Shown here: piece by piece, positions 19,436 through 29,560 of the stretch
Layout of the letters: each line of letters opens with the position of its first letter
Numbering within the stretch: the stretch's first letter is position 1
NCBI GenBank assembly: GCA_917880885.1
Contig: OU862915.1
Coordinates: forward strand, 41,362,676-41,426,675
Direction of reading: 5' to 3'
Source of the DNA: Limnephilus marmoratus
Taxonomy: Eukaryota > Arthropoda > Insecta > Trichoptera > Limnephilidae
DNA: 64,000 nucleotides
Translations under genes and position numbers: made by a program
Notes under the pieces: model-generated
Databases searched by the model: none
Seen by the model: the letters and a program-made list of their open reading frames with translations, nothing else
What the model was told of the DNA's origin: nothing

Positions 19436-20705
19436 GCCGGCGCAGTGCAGCGGTAAGGCTCTTGACTCGCAATCCGATGGTCGCGGGATCGAATCCAGGC
19501 GTGGCAAATAAATTTTATTTGCTTAATTTGTGTTATTTCACAATTTATTCATTTAAAATAATGTATAGTATATTTGCAGCACGTTCCAGAGTGGAAGATA
19601 CTCTCAGTATCGCCCTGGTGTAAGACCACCATTCAGAATTGAAACGTTGCTTGAAATGGCAATGCAACAAAAATTCCAACAAAAAATGAACTAAGTAAAA
19701 GATACCCCTATCTTCTAATCTATATTATTATGTGTATCTACCTATCTATATTTTTATGTGTATCTACCTATCTGTATGTACCTACCTATTACTTTTAAAT
19801 TAGAAATCAGCTGTCATTCTTATGTTTTAATTGCATATTTTACTTTATTCTATCTCTTCTCTTTTTTATTCATATTTATACAAAATATGTATGTAGGCTT
19901 ATAATATACGCAATGTAAACACCAATTATAAGTAAGATATACCTATTATTTTATTATTATTTTAATAACTATGCTTAGCAAACTACAGTAATAATCAAAC
20001 ATTAATTGTTTATTTTATTTTACTTTATTGTTTCTGTTCTCTTTCTAGTTCTCACTATGCAAAATGTGTACGTAGGATATATATATGAAATGAAATGCAA
20101 ACACCAGTTATCACCTTATATTTTAATCATTTGCCTGTAAATAACTATGCTAAACCATCCACGGCTATTTTATGTTTTAATTGGTTATTTCATTTTTATT
20201 TTATTCTTTCTCTTCTCTTTTTCTTTCTTTTGATATGCTAAACATATAACAGTTAGGTACTATATTTTAAACTTCTCTTTTATTATTTTATTTTATATTC
20301 CTTCTCTTCTTTTTATTTCCTCTTTTTATTTCATCAATTTTCTTTACTTTTTGTACAAATCATTCTCCATATGTTCATACCCATAATTATTTGACTGTCC
20401 TAAAACGGGATAATACTCCTAGTTGGGCAGTCAAAATTTAATGAATAATGTATATAAATTATAATATTGTGCTAAATAAACAAACAAATAAAAAAAAAAA
20501 TAAAAAAAAAAAATGGCACTAGCCGTGTTTGGTGACCAGATCTGAATAGCCAGGTACTTCCCCACCTTCCTCTTCCCTATATCCTTCCCCTCCCCACTAC
20601 CTTTAGCCCCACAACATACCCCAATAATAAATGGGGATGTCATAGTCTCACTGGCTTCAGACGGGAGCAGTTGGGACTCTTGTGGGGTATTCATATAAAA
20701 AAAAA
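19436..20705 (+). mobile_element. tRNA-headed SINE split by a LINE tail
   Basis: The head is well kept: GGCGCAGTGCAGCGGTAAGG (A-box region), CTTGACTCGCAATCCGATGG and GTCGCGGGATCGAATCC (B-box). The body runs to 19664 (GAAACGTTGCTTGAAATGGCA) and resumes near 20507 (AAATGGCACTAGCCGTGTTT) through the C/T-rich 3' part and A-tail at 20705. AAATGGCA is duplicated across the ~850-bp insert, so the SINE was in place first. Confidence 0.88.
19669..20510 (+). mobile_element. LINE tail insertion with target duplication and A-tail
   Basis: An AT-rich ~840-bp insert ends TTGACTGTCCTAAAACGGGA, then GTTGGGCAGTCAAAATTTAA and a long A-rich tail (20488-20512). AAATGGCA target copies lie on both sides. It carries no reverse transcriptase, so it is a severely 5'-truncated LINE 3' UTR or a processed transcript. 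The three ~180-bp stretches of TTTTATTTTA/TTCTCTTCT-rich sequence (19800-20330) look like loosely repeated UTR units. Confidence 0.7.
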
Positions 20706-21425
20706 AATCTAAAAATTAAAAACGACGTAGCGAACCACTTGGGGAGACTAATGACTTAGGTCTTGGTTATCCGATATATGATTCCGAGTAATTTAACGAG
20801 TAGTTCCTAATTTATATTCCTATGATCATGTCTCATTTTCCAAATCAGTTGAATTTTTTCCTTTTTTCTCGAGTTTATTTATTTATTATAAAGGACGCAT
20901 CTATAATAATAATGAACAATCATGATTCACTTCCAATGGTTCATAAATAATAATATCAACGTTGACTTGAAATGGTTTTGGTAACAATATTGAAGAATAA
21001 ACTGGCAATATATTTCTAGTAATAATTTTATAAATAAGATACATAGTATGAAGTATTATAATGTTGTTCTGAGTAAATAATATTCCACAATCGTTAACAC
21101 TTTAAGAGTAGGCTAAAATTTGAGGTTTTTATTTAAAAATTTTACAGTAAAATATAATTAAATAATTTTCAAATATTTATGATGAATCTTTAACACTTTG
21201 ATGGTAGTTCAATAATATTTCATTGATTTTTTTTTGTTTTAACGTTTTACAGAAAATTATAACCAAAATTTTAGGAAGTTTCAGAAAATAAGCGCATTTT
21301 ATACAAACACATACATTTTGAAATCGAGTTTTTATAATATTTGAGCAACCATGAGGGCTAGAAATTGTTAAGAAAATAAAAGTAGGTGCATACCTATTCA
21401 TAATTTCTACGCTCTTTGGCATTAG
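20706..21425. other. AT-rich, possibly LINE-derived
   Basis: No named feature. The minus strand here would continue the LINE ORF1 remnant at 21426-22213, but I recognise no motif. Confidence 0.35.
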
Positions 21426-22213
21426 TCATAATTTTTTTAAATACGTACAATTTTTGCTGTTCGCTTTATGATTTATATTGTTTGTTGACTTGAATGTGTT
21501 GTTTAGGAATAAACAATTTTTGAATTTTTCTTCTCTTTCCAAGGATGATCCATGGCGAATTGCAGGCACGTGACATTCTTGTCCATATTTAGGCAGTTGA
21601 TAGCTGACCAAATTTCAGGCAATGAAAGCATTGCATAATTGGATTTACATCCTCCACCCGCACTCTGTGGTATCCAATATTTATTTTCTCTTTAGATATA
21701 AGATATTTCCTTAATTTTCCACTGGTTTCTAATTATGTAGTTCGTAAGATTATTTTTTGGTTTTGGCTTAAGCATTTTCACTAATTTAACGATATTTTTA
21801 TTTGGATTTTCATCCATTATGATTTTTATTCCATCGTTTTGTGTTTTAACTGATTTCATCATGTCTTCTTCTGATAAGTTGACTGGTAGGTTTCTAATGA
21901 ATAATTTCGTATTCTTTTTTCTAATTGTTGTTGCTAATTAGGTTATTTTTGAAAACCGTGTTTATTTCGTCTGTAAACTCTGTCTTTTTTTTAAATAATT
22001 TTACATTTTTTTAATGTTTTTCTTCATTTAATATCGGTTTATTCTGTAGCTCAATTATTTTCACTTGTAATTGAAGTTTATCCTTGCACCATATTTCATC
22101 TATCTGGCATATATCTTGTTATATGATAATTCTCTGCTTCGCCTCTTTGATATTTGAACATTTTTAATTTCATTTTTAATATAGTCAATTTGTTCTTGTA
22201 CGTTCCGGTTCAT
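21426..22213 (-). pseudogene. LINE ORF1 (gag-like) pseudogene
   Basis: Minus-strand translation from ATG at 22213 starts MNRNVQEQIDYIKNEIKNVQ. It continues through several frameshifts with KLFIRNLPVNLSEEDMMKSV, KIIMDENPNKNIVKLVKMLK, INIGYHRVRVEDVNPIMQCF and HCLKFGQ. The order coiled-coil-like start, RRM-like 'IRNLP' region, then '.I.QCF.C..FGH' zinc knuckle is that of ORF1 proteins of Jockey-clade LINEs, which bind element RNA. The knuckle His is Gln here. It is broken by stops and frame changes. The ~170 bp upstream (to about 22380, CAGTACGGTTTCTGTCGC) may be the 5' UTR. Confidence 0.7.
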
Positions 22214-22387
22214 AATGAGTTATTACTTTTATGCGGGCTGTCTAGCAAATTAAAACGTCAGTCAGCCTGCTAATTTGACAACAATAATATATTTAACTGT
22301 TTAGCACTGTACTTATTGGTTACTGTGTTTATCGTAATTTATGGGCGTGCGACCTGCACAGCGACAGAAACCGTACTGAGGAGTTTT

Positions 22388-22530
22388 TTTTTTAATTATT
22401 TATTTACCAAAATAAGCACAAATACATTTTCGTTTTTTTTTTACATTTTGAAGTATAATACACATTTTTTTGTTTTTGTTTTTTGGTAAACACCGTCTCA
22501 CTAGGCTGAGCCTGTTGATGAAGACACTTT
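22388..22530 (-). repeat. LINE 3'-end fragment (TCACTAGGC family)
   Basis: An AT-rich stretch ends with ACCGTCTCACTAGGCTGAGCC. The same kind of block with ACATCTCACTAGGCGAACC ends the AT-rich stretch at 43625-43810, and GACACCTCACTAGGAGAACC is at 50481. It is probably a dispersed LINE 3' UTR, with orientation inferred from the T-rich side. Confidence 0.45.
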
Positions 22531-22639
22531 TATTTATTTAAAAGAACAATGTATTTTTTGTTTTGAAAAAATGTAACAAATAGTAAAAACCAATTAATTA
22601 GTTTTATTTCAAAAAAAATAATTAGTTTTATTTCAAATT

Positions 22640-23410
22640 AACTCCCAGTGCAATAAGTTTTTTGGGAGCGCAATATATCGCTGACGACGCGAGATGTCTC
22701 ACAGACCGGAGGTAGCTATTTACGGAATTGAAGTAGGGGGTGGGTATTTACGAGTTATTATTATTGGTGTTTACTACTTTAGTAACATTTAGTACCGTAG
22801 GTTACTTACAAGAGTTATGAAAGTATACATTTTAATAAAATATTGGGTTGAGAGACAGAGGAATATTTCGGGCGTATTTTGCCTCCAACTGTCAAGTAAA
22901 AATATTATCGATACAAAATGAACAGCATTTCAAATTTCAGTGATATTTTCATAAATATAAATTAACATGTGAAAAGACTCTACATTTCATATTAAATAAA
23001 ATATTTATTTCTTCGTAACAATCTCATTAGTTGCTCCGAAACATTATTCCTTAATATTATAAAATCTTCTATACTAATTTATTGAATTATCCATTTATTG
23101 GAATTAAAAATCCAAAAGATGACAATCGCCAACAAAACAAAAAAATATAGTGATCAGCGACATTAATGCAATTCACCCTACAAAAATGACGGTTTCAAAA
23201 TATCAAGTTTTTTTATCTAGCCTGAAGAAGCTATTTCCAAATTATTTAATTTAAAAGAAAACTAACCCCGCCGACTAAAGATAAATTAAAACTCAATAAA
23301 AATTTATTAAAATAATGATTTGAATACAAATCCCTGTTATGTATTGAAACGAAAGAAAAGTTTGTACAAAATATTAATCCATATGAAAATAATTATATAT
23401 TGCAAGGAAA
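22640..23410. other. no recognisable feature
   Basis: AT-rich. A short GC-richer patch lies near 22665-22740. Confidence 0.45.
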
Positions 23411-23499
23411 TTTATTTCCTTTGATAATTCTACATAAGGAATGAAAAAAAATCATCGATCAAAGCAATACAACCCGGATAATAAATTATAAAAATTGAT

Positions 23500-23617
23500 T
23501 TACGTGAAACAAGCTTTAGTCGCTTTGCATAACAGGTCAGCCAGAATTTCCGCAGACGAAGACTTGTGATAACGTCTCACCTCCACGCCAGATATCCAGC
23601 GAAAAATCGGCTTGCCT
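23500..23617 (-). CDS. possible terminal exon, unidentified
   Basis: On the minus strand, a TATATTTCAG acceptor-like site is followed by an open frame of 38 codons ending in TAA. It reads GKPIFRWISGVEVRRYHKSS then an Ala/Leu/Lys-rich end closing with TKACFT. An AATAAA follows about 85 nt downstream (23411-23416). Third positions are richer in G/C than the surrounding intronic DNA. The other frame from the same acceptor (RQADFSLDIW...) also runs 26 codons to a stop. It is the frame that would follow the phase-0 end of the ALP exon at 28206, so a truncated alternative ALP terminus is conceivable. I do not recognise the peptide. It could equally be chance or a repeat remnant. Confidence 0.25.
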
Positions 23618-23734
23618 CTGAAATATACGTTTGGTTATATTTATTATTATGAAAATAAAATCTGTGTAAAGAAGGAATGAAATAAAATTCCAAATAAGAT
23701 TGTAAAAGTTCATACTGTATCAGAAAATATGTTT

Positions 23735-24062
23735 TTTTTTTACATGAGCTCCACACAGGAGGCCCAGAGGAAAATAATTTCCCTCAGGGCCTATGTCATC
23801 TTTGGGGATGCTGTGTGGAGGGTTTTTTAAAGGAAAGGAAGGAGAGGAGAGTTGGGAAGGAAAAGGGTTTAAGGGGTGGGTAGGAATATGGGGTTCAGTG
23901 TATCCAGGTCATCCGCCTCCAAGACCTAGACAAACCTCACCCCATGGACCCGGGCACCTCTGCTAAATCACCAAACGTAGCGAACCACGTGGGGTGACCT
24001 GTGGCAGAGGTGTTGGTTATCCAATTCCCGGGTCGGCGGTATCTATTCCCGCCTCCCAAATT
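23735..24062 (-). mobile_element. double-hairpin non-autonomous element with internal deletion
   Basis: T-tract, GAGCTCCACACAGGAGGCCC, the hairpin (outer stem perfect), AGGAAAGGAAGGAGAGGAGA, TGGACCCGGGCACCTCTGCT and the 5' end CGGGTCGGCGGTATCTATTC..CGCCTCCCAAA. The middle ~130 bp (the GCAAGGCGATGGG / GGCCGGATCGGG region) is missing compared with 14187-14645. The same deletion is seen at 49498-49790, which suggests a shared sub-lineage. Confidence 0.88.
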
Positions 24063-24725
24063 GCGGGTAGGATAAAAATTTTGTATTAAGTTATTAACAT
24101 GTGATGAAAATTATGTATGACATGATGACAATAAAAAGTAATGTTTCAGGTAGGAGATTTTTTTTTTAAATTTAAACCTTATTGCAAAATTTTTAGAAAG
24201 ACACTGTCGCAGAAAATTACCAGAACATTATCTGAGTAAAAGAAATTTGCAAGCAACGCCCAACAATCGAATAAGAAAAAACTAGCTCTTGAAAATAAAC
24301 TTACTATGTTTCTTCTGTAAAATGATGTCCCAAAAGAGTTATGCAGCTTGCAAGATGAAATTACACAATAATTTTGATCCCATTTGCTAAAAATTAAAGT
24401 GTACCTACGAAATAATTAAGGAGGAATGATTACCTACACAAAACCCGAAATATAACTGAGAAAGCCATATGACTTCATATTCCATGTGTCAAATTACACA
24501 CGAATTAAACAAATAGTAATCCATACCGTGAGCACAAATATAAACCCAACCCAAAGAAAATGAAACTTGATTATTTCATGACAAACATTTAAAAAACCTG
24601 TGTACTTACGTCTGTCAAAAACACACTATTTGGAACGCAACTTAATATAACCTAAAATGAGAATTAAATTTCCCGAAAACATGCCAGTAAACTTTGAATA
24701 ACATTAATTTGACTGGTTTAATCAA
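24063..24725. other. no recognisable feature
   Basis: AT-rich. If the LTR to the right once had an internal region, its downstream part would lie here on the minus strand, but no gag-pol similarity is visible. Confidence 0.45.
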
Positions 24726-24737
24726 GTTGGGCGCCAA
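24726..24737 (-). other. retrotransposon primer-binding site
   Basis: TTGGCGCCCAAC on the minus strand directly follows the LTR end TTACA. TGGCGCCCAAC is a tRNA-complementary primer-binding site of the kind used by many insect Ty3/gypsy elements. Its position 0-1 nt after the LTR is as expected. Confidence 0.75.
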
Positions 24738-25369
24738 TGTAACCTTGCTAATTAGGTGTATAAGTATCATTAATGTAATAATATTAATTTAGTCAATGTG
24801 TCTGGCTTCAGTGAACTGAAAAGGTGGAGCATGTGAGATGTCAAATCAATCGCAATAAAAGACAAAAATTAAATAATACGAAATATGATTTATTGAATTT
24901 ACTGTAAGGTACAACTAGTAAGAAGCAAAGTAAGATAAAGACTCTATATTTAATTATATCTAGGGCCGTGTACGAGATCTTCGAAGATGAAATCTCGTCA
25001 GTCAATAATGTTACAAGTTATTTGTAAGAGTGCAGAGGATGATTAAATATAAAAATAAGAATAAGGGCGCCATTGAATTTTATAGTTAAATGCAAAAACT
25101 AATGAACGTCTTTAAGATAAATCGGTAACCTGATTTAAGCTAAATTAAAAGTTAAAGTTACGTTACGTTCCAAATCGCCGTAGTGTTGTTGATCTTGACA
25201 GCCGCAGTCGTGTGTCTTCCTTGGGTCTGCTTCCTGTGTACTGAAGCTAGAAGCAAACCGTTTCTCTGCACAAGCGGTAGCTCTAGTGATGTCATGTCGC
25301 AAACGTCACAATAGGTATCTTGACTCGTAAGCGGGGTTGGACGGTCCGTAATTGAATCAACCCGTTACA
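24738..25369 (-). mobile_element. LTR of a Ty3/gypsy-type retrotransposon
   Basis: A 632-bp block that on the minus strand begins TGTAACGGGTTG and ends AAGGTTACA, giving a TGTAAC/GTTACA inverted terminus. Near the 3' part, TCAATAAATCATATTTCG is a candidate polyadenylation signal. A primer-binding site follows at once, so this is a 5' LTR with a stub of the internal region, which then stops. No second LTR or target duplication was found. The element is dead. Confidence 0.75.
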
Positions 25370-25680
25370 AACTTTACTGAGTTGTCGAGTGCTTGCCACG
25401 CAGTTTTTTGTATATATAATGGTGAACTCTGGCATTTAAACAAAATTTAAAAATTTTACAATGGTTCGTTGAGAGTTGTTTGAAAAACGATTATGTGTTT
25501 CATATAGATTAAGTGGCAGGGAGGAAAGAGGGAGGCGGAAGGAATCCAGGTGGAAGGCGGAGAACGTGTTAGAGCAAGCGGAAGACCTTCTTTATTTATT
25601 CGTGTACGCACCAGATCGAAAAGAAAAGATATTGTATATTCAAAAGCACTTCAGTTAACATAATTAAAACACAAACACTT
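25370..25680. other. short open frame, unidentified
   Basis: An open frame at 25476-25658 encodes a basic peptide (LSGREERGRRKESRWKAENV ...). A TATATATAATGG-like segment precedes it. I recognise no family and consider it chance. Confidence 0.25.
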
Positions 25681-25725
25681 TCTTTCTTTTAGTGGCATTG
25701 CAACGCTTGCCGGGTACTCGCTAGT
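25680..25725 (-). repeat. dispersed 'ACTAGC' repeat, terminal fragment
   Basis: The reverse complement, ACTAGCGAGTACCCGGCAAG followed by CGTTGCAATGCCACTAAAAG, matches the repeat start at 11525. Confidence 0.55.
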
Positions 25726-26099
25726 TAATAATAAAAACAAAATAAATAATAATAATAATAAAAAAAACATTTGAAACGACCTACTAACATAAATATGTTA
25801 TCTCTCTCAATTAACTGGCATTGTGTTCTCCCTTGTAAGGTACCTCACCACCTAATCTTTATTAGACCTGTGCCCTTACTCTTGAAGTATTTCACAACAA
25901 AGCTCTGTATAATTAGACAACTCACCAAACCAATATTAGTTTTCAGACGGGCTTACGAACAGTTTTGCTCGTGATTAGAGAATAACGCCTCTAGCATGTT
26001 TTGAAGGTCTGTGTGAGCAATTGCTCACTTTATCTCATGGGTAACAGCGGGTAACGTTGCCCCAATTAAATAAAAAATACAATCGTTGGATACAAAATT

Positions 26100-26225
26100 A
26101 GCTACTCCCAAACAAATATTTGAAACAGAAAAATTAGAAAAAGATTCGGTCGCATCTAGAAATTGAACCCAATACCTTAAGCTTACCGGGGCTCTGCTCT
26201 AACCGTTGAGTTAATCCGACCCTAT
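26100..26225 (-). mobile_element. tRNA-like SINE 2, copy 1
   Basis: The minus strand reads GGGTCGGATTAACTCAACGG (A-box region), TTAGAGCAGAGCCCCGGTAA and TATTGGGTTCAATTTCTAG (B-box region), then a TTTTTCTAATTTTTCTGTTT body. A plus copy follows at 26335-26445 and a more diverged one at 26740-26815. The head-to-head arrangement makes an imperfect inverted pair. It is not a functional tRNA: the acceptor stem does not close. Confidence 0.6.
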
Positions 26226-26334
26226 CCCCTTCGGTCGTTTTTATCAGTATTATACCATCAACATTATATTCATTTTTTTAAGGCGTATTTTATTGGCTGC
26301 TACCTTTATGTATGATTGAAAGATTCTTAGGTGT

Positions 26335-26445
26335 GAGGGTCGAATTATCTCATTAGTTAGAGCAGAGCCCGGCAATGCTAAGATCCTGATTTCAATTCTT
26401 AGATCTTTTCTGATTTTTCTGTTTCAAAATATCTGTTGCAAAAAT
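26335..26445 (+). mobile_element. tRNA-like SINE 2, copy 2
   Basis: GGGTCGAATTATCTCATTAG, TTAGAGCAGAGCCCGGCAAT, GATTTCAATTCTTAG and TTTTCTGATTTTTCTGTTTC align with the minus copy at 26100-26225. The 'TTTTTCTGATTTTTCTGT' body is also found in the palindrome at 47437-47695. Confidence 0.6.
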
Positions 26446-26739
26446 TATCTTCAATGCTTACATATCGTAATAGTAGGTTTTTCTCATTAAGTTATTCTAG
26501 AAATAAAAAAAAATATTCATCTTAAACTCGCAGAAAAATGTTGCACGTTAAAAGAAATGGATATATCCATCCAAGACACTATCCAAATTGTACTTAGTTA
26601 GAAAAAATTCTGCAATCTTACATATAGATAACATCCAATAAAACATACGTTAAGAAAATGAAGATAATGTTGGTAGTTCTTAGTCGAAGCATAATACAGG
26701 CAAATATGACGGTAGGTGATGGAGTCAAATTTGTTTAGT

Positions 26740-26815
26740 TGTTAGAGTGGAGGTCCGGCAATGATAAGGTCCTAGTTTCAACCTATATGCGATCGAATAT
26801 TTTTCTGCTCTTTCG
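26740..26815 (+). mobile_element. tRNA-like SINE 2, copy 3
   Basis: GTTGTTAGAGTGGAGGTCCG, AATGATAAGGTCCTAGTTTC and AACCTATATGCGATCGAATA form a diverged head without the body repeat. Confidence 0.45.
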
Positions 26816-26877
26816 AGGTTTTACTCATTCAGTTAATCAAAAAATAAAACAAACAAAAAAATCAGAGGGCGGAACTC

Positions 26878-26930
26878 CCATGCGAGAGTAGAAACCTTCA
26901 GAAAACTAAAGTAGACAAGAGTTGGGAGAT
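26878..26930 (+). mobile_element. MITE M2, end fragment
   Basis: ATGCGAGAGTAGAAACCTTC and AGAAAACTAAAGTAGACAAG match the first 45 bp of the copy at 56935-57135. Confidence 0.5.
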
Positions 26931-27785
26931 TACAAGGCACTTCTTATTCAATGTGAAGGATGTTTTTTCCATATTTTTGTCGTCGAACGCCAGTGCACCT
27001 TTTCCTACACATTTTATTTGGTCATCTTATTACAATTTGTGTTTTCTTCTTCGGAGTCGCTAGATGTCAGTTTCTTTTGTGTTTTCTTCGCCTGTTAATT
27101 TTGGAGTGATTTGAAGATTTATGTTGTTTTCAAAATTTTTTTTTTTTTTTGGATTTAGTAAGATTCGATCCTTAGTTCACCGAATGTCAGGCATCTCTGA
27201 TTGGTCAGGCGCTTCTCTTACTCAGAGAAGTAAGTACCTGATATTCGGATCTGATCACAACATACAACTAAAGGCAAATCAAGTTACATTTCTGTTCCGA
27301 ATGATGATCTTTCCCCAGATCCATACTGAGACCTTCTATCTCTCTGGTTTGTATTATGGTAGATGCCAATTTTTACGCGGATTAATATTTTTCCAGCGTC
27401 ATCACAACTTTAACATGAATTGACGCGACACGTTATGTTGTACAAGTTCTGCTGATGAAATTTGTCACTGCATGTACTTTCTACTGGTATGTGAAAAAAT
27501 TCATTAATGAGGTCTACTTAAAAATACTTTTTTCATTTGAAGCAATTTTACCCCACATGGGGCCAAGTAAGATTTTTCTACGGTGATAATTAGTTCGTGT
27601 AATAATAAGCGTAATGAGAAATTTGTTATTTTAGGGTTGATTATGAATTTTTAGCAGAACTTCTGCTTCTGAACAAAACGAATAGTGAAAAATAATTTCT
27701 AGATTATTTAATAAATTTAGACTATTGATTTTTAGTTTGACCTTCGGTAACATTTTGTTAATACGATAATGAGATCAAAAGTTTT
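26931..27785. other. no recognisable feature
   Basis: No similarity recognised for the 100-codon plus frame at 27121-27423, which lacks motifs. Confidence 0.4.
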
Positions 27786-27789
27786 TTCA

Positions 27790-28080
27790 GGCGTCGTATG
27801 CATCTGCCCATTAATTGCCTGGCGGACGGATCGGCAGCGGACGATTAAAGGTGACCCTTTGACTTCTCCTGCCGGATTCTCTCGAGTCATCGCCTTATAA
27901 TGCAGTGGGAGGGATTGATTCAAATGTTCGTCCTGGAAAAATTGACCCCCAGATGCCTACCCATCTCTAATATACATCTCCCTTTCAGACCTTCCTTTCG
28001 TTTCTTTCCTTAAATAGACCTTCCATACGGTATCCCCAAGGATGATTTATTTTCCCATGTGAAGTTTAAGTACAAAACGC
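27790..28080 (+). mobile_element. double-hairpin non-autonomous element, 5'-truncated and decayed
   Basis: GTATGCATCTGCCCATTAAT, TTGCCTGGCGGACGGATCGG, CAGTGGGAGGGATTGATTCA and a C/T-rich block with TTTCGTTTCTTTCCTTAAAT, ending in an eroded 3' region (CTTCCATACGGTATCCCCAA). The inner stem is lost. It lies just downstream (minus-strand sense) of the ALP exon. Confidence 0.75.
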
Positions 28081-28205
28081 TGATTAGTTATTCTGATGGG
28101 CGATGCGTGTTCAGCACATTTAATGTTATTAACACTTAGCTAATTGCATCCCTACTTTGGAAAAAATCAAAAATCCTATTTTTTTTAAATAATTTTAAAG
28201 CCTAC

Positions 28206-28368
28206 CTGTGCCAAGGCCGCAGCAGGAAAATGATCCCAGATCAGGCCTTGTATTGAGTCTCTATCTTTGTCCTCTTCTGCCCTCATGCTGTTTCTCTGTC
28301 GTCTCAGCTCCCTCGCCGCGGTCACCGTGGAGAGACTCATGCCATCTCCTATGAACATCACGACACTC
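28206..28368 (-). CDS. ALP: alkaline phosphatase, catalytic-motif exon
   Basis: Minus-strand internal exon of 163 bp. It lies between a pyrimidine-rich acceptor (TTTCCCTTTCACAG) and the donor CACAG|GTAGG. One base plus 54 codons encode SVVMFIGDGMSLSTVTAARE, a charged linker rich in R, E and D, then IQGLIWDHFPAAALAQ. In alkaline phosphatases the Asp of GDGM binds the second zinc and the magnesium. 'STVTAAR' and a downstream 'W..FP..AL' are also family hallmarks. The enzyme hydrolyses phosphate monoesters at the cell surface. The exon ends in phase 0, and the expected continuation (a TY..D.QVPDSA-type segment) was not seen to the left, so intron 2 is at least 28 kb or the gene is broken. The reading frame is clean. 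A perfect hairpin lies about 200 bp upstream in intron 1. Confidence 0.93.
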
Positions 28369-28576
28369 CTGTGAAAGGGAAAGAGACACAAATATTATAC
28401 ATTCATAATTTAGAAAAAGTTTTGTTGAATTCATGAATTCAAGAAAGGGCACCTCTTCAAAATGAAAATTTTAAAATGCGCATTGTAAGATTTCGTGAAA
28501 AACGTTGACATTTAGCAATATTTAATGTTGTGCCGAACTTTCCATAAAATATATATATATTTTATATATATTATTA

Positions 28577-28661
28577 TTTTTGTTAACTCCTCTAATAATT
28601 AAAATCAGACAAAGCCACAGCGAAGCAAGCTGATTTTAATTATTAGAGGAGTTAACAAAAA
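28577..28661. repeat. perfect hairpin, 31-bp arms, 23-bp loop
   Basis: Left arm 28577-28607 (TTTTTGTTAACTCCTCTAAT...AAAATCA) and right arm 28631-28661 are perfect reverse complements. They are separated by GACAAAGCCACAGCGAAGCAAGC. AT dinucleotide-rich sequence borders the left side (28549-28570). It sits ~210 bp upstream of the ALP catalytic exon in intron 1. It could be a tiny foldback MITE or an RNA hairpin; no target duplication was evident. Confidence 0.9.
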
Positions 28662-29084
28662 TTGTCTAGCAACTGTACATTTTCCAAGAAGACACATTGC
28701 TTAATTGAATATCTGCTGTGACTATGCTGTAGTGTAGAATATAAGGGAAGAAAAAAAACGTTTGTAAATATTTTTAAATTATTTATTTATTCAGACCTTA
28801 AAGGCTTTTACAATATCACTTTATTATAGATTAGCACCTATTAGTGTCAGGAACAAGTTGATATGTTATCTATTCCGTTGTTTACTATGACAAATTTTGA
28901 GTCAATTTAAAACGCATAAAATTATCCCTTTCCTTGGGAACATCCAAATAAAAAGTATGTATAAACGCTCTTCTGCTAATATGCAATGTTCTGTAAAAAT
29001 TTTGAGTCAATCCATCGATTACTTTCCGAAACTAGCGAACGCAAACATACGGAACCTAAATTTTTATATATATAGATTTCATGT

Positions 29085-29560
29085 AACTGCTCCCATCCGT
29101 CTGGAGCAAGTAAGACTAATGTGTAAATCCCCAATTGGGGTAAGTTATGAGGCTGAAAGTAGTAGGGAGGGGAATGAGATGGAGAAGAGGTAGGTTGGGA
29201 AGTACCTGGCTCTCTAGATCTAGTCACTAAACACAGCCAAAATTTAAAAAAAATTCTGTATACATTGAATTGTTTGTTACATGAATTGAGGATTTTTCGA
29301 CCACCATGCTGGGTACATGCCCGTGTTGTGGTGGTCGATTTTTCAAGCAAGGTTTCAATTCTGAATGGTGGTCTCGCACCAGGGCGAAACTGAGATTATC
29401 TTCCATTTTGGAACGTTTCCCAAATATGCCTTACACTATTTTAAATGATTATATTGTGAAAACACAAATTAATCCAGTAAAATTTACTTGCGCGCGCCGG
29501 GATTTGAACCGGTGACCTTATAATCGCTAGCCTAGCCTCTAGACAACGGATACTGTTAAA
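29085..29560 (-). mobile_element. tRNA-headed SINE, variant head, with hairpin insertion
   Basis: Contains the reversed SINE body: GTCTGGAGCAAGTAAGACTA, CCCCAATTGGGGTAAGTTAT, GGGAAGTACCTGGCTCTCTA, TTTCAATTCTGAATGGTGGT and GCACCAGGGCGAAACTGAG. The head at 29490-29560 on the minus strand reads GTTGTCTAGAGGCTAGGCTA and GGTCACCGGTTCAAATCC. This is a clearer tRNA (Asp/Glu-like 'GTCTAG.GG') than the heads at 14712 and 19436, suggesting a different head subfamily. About 105 extra bases (29240-29345) include TCGACCACCA...TGGTGGTCGA arms. Confidence 0.75.
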
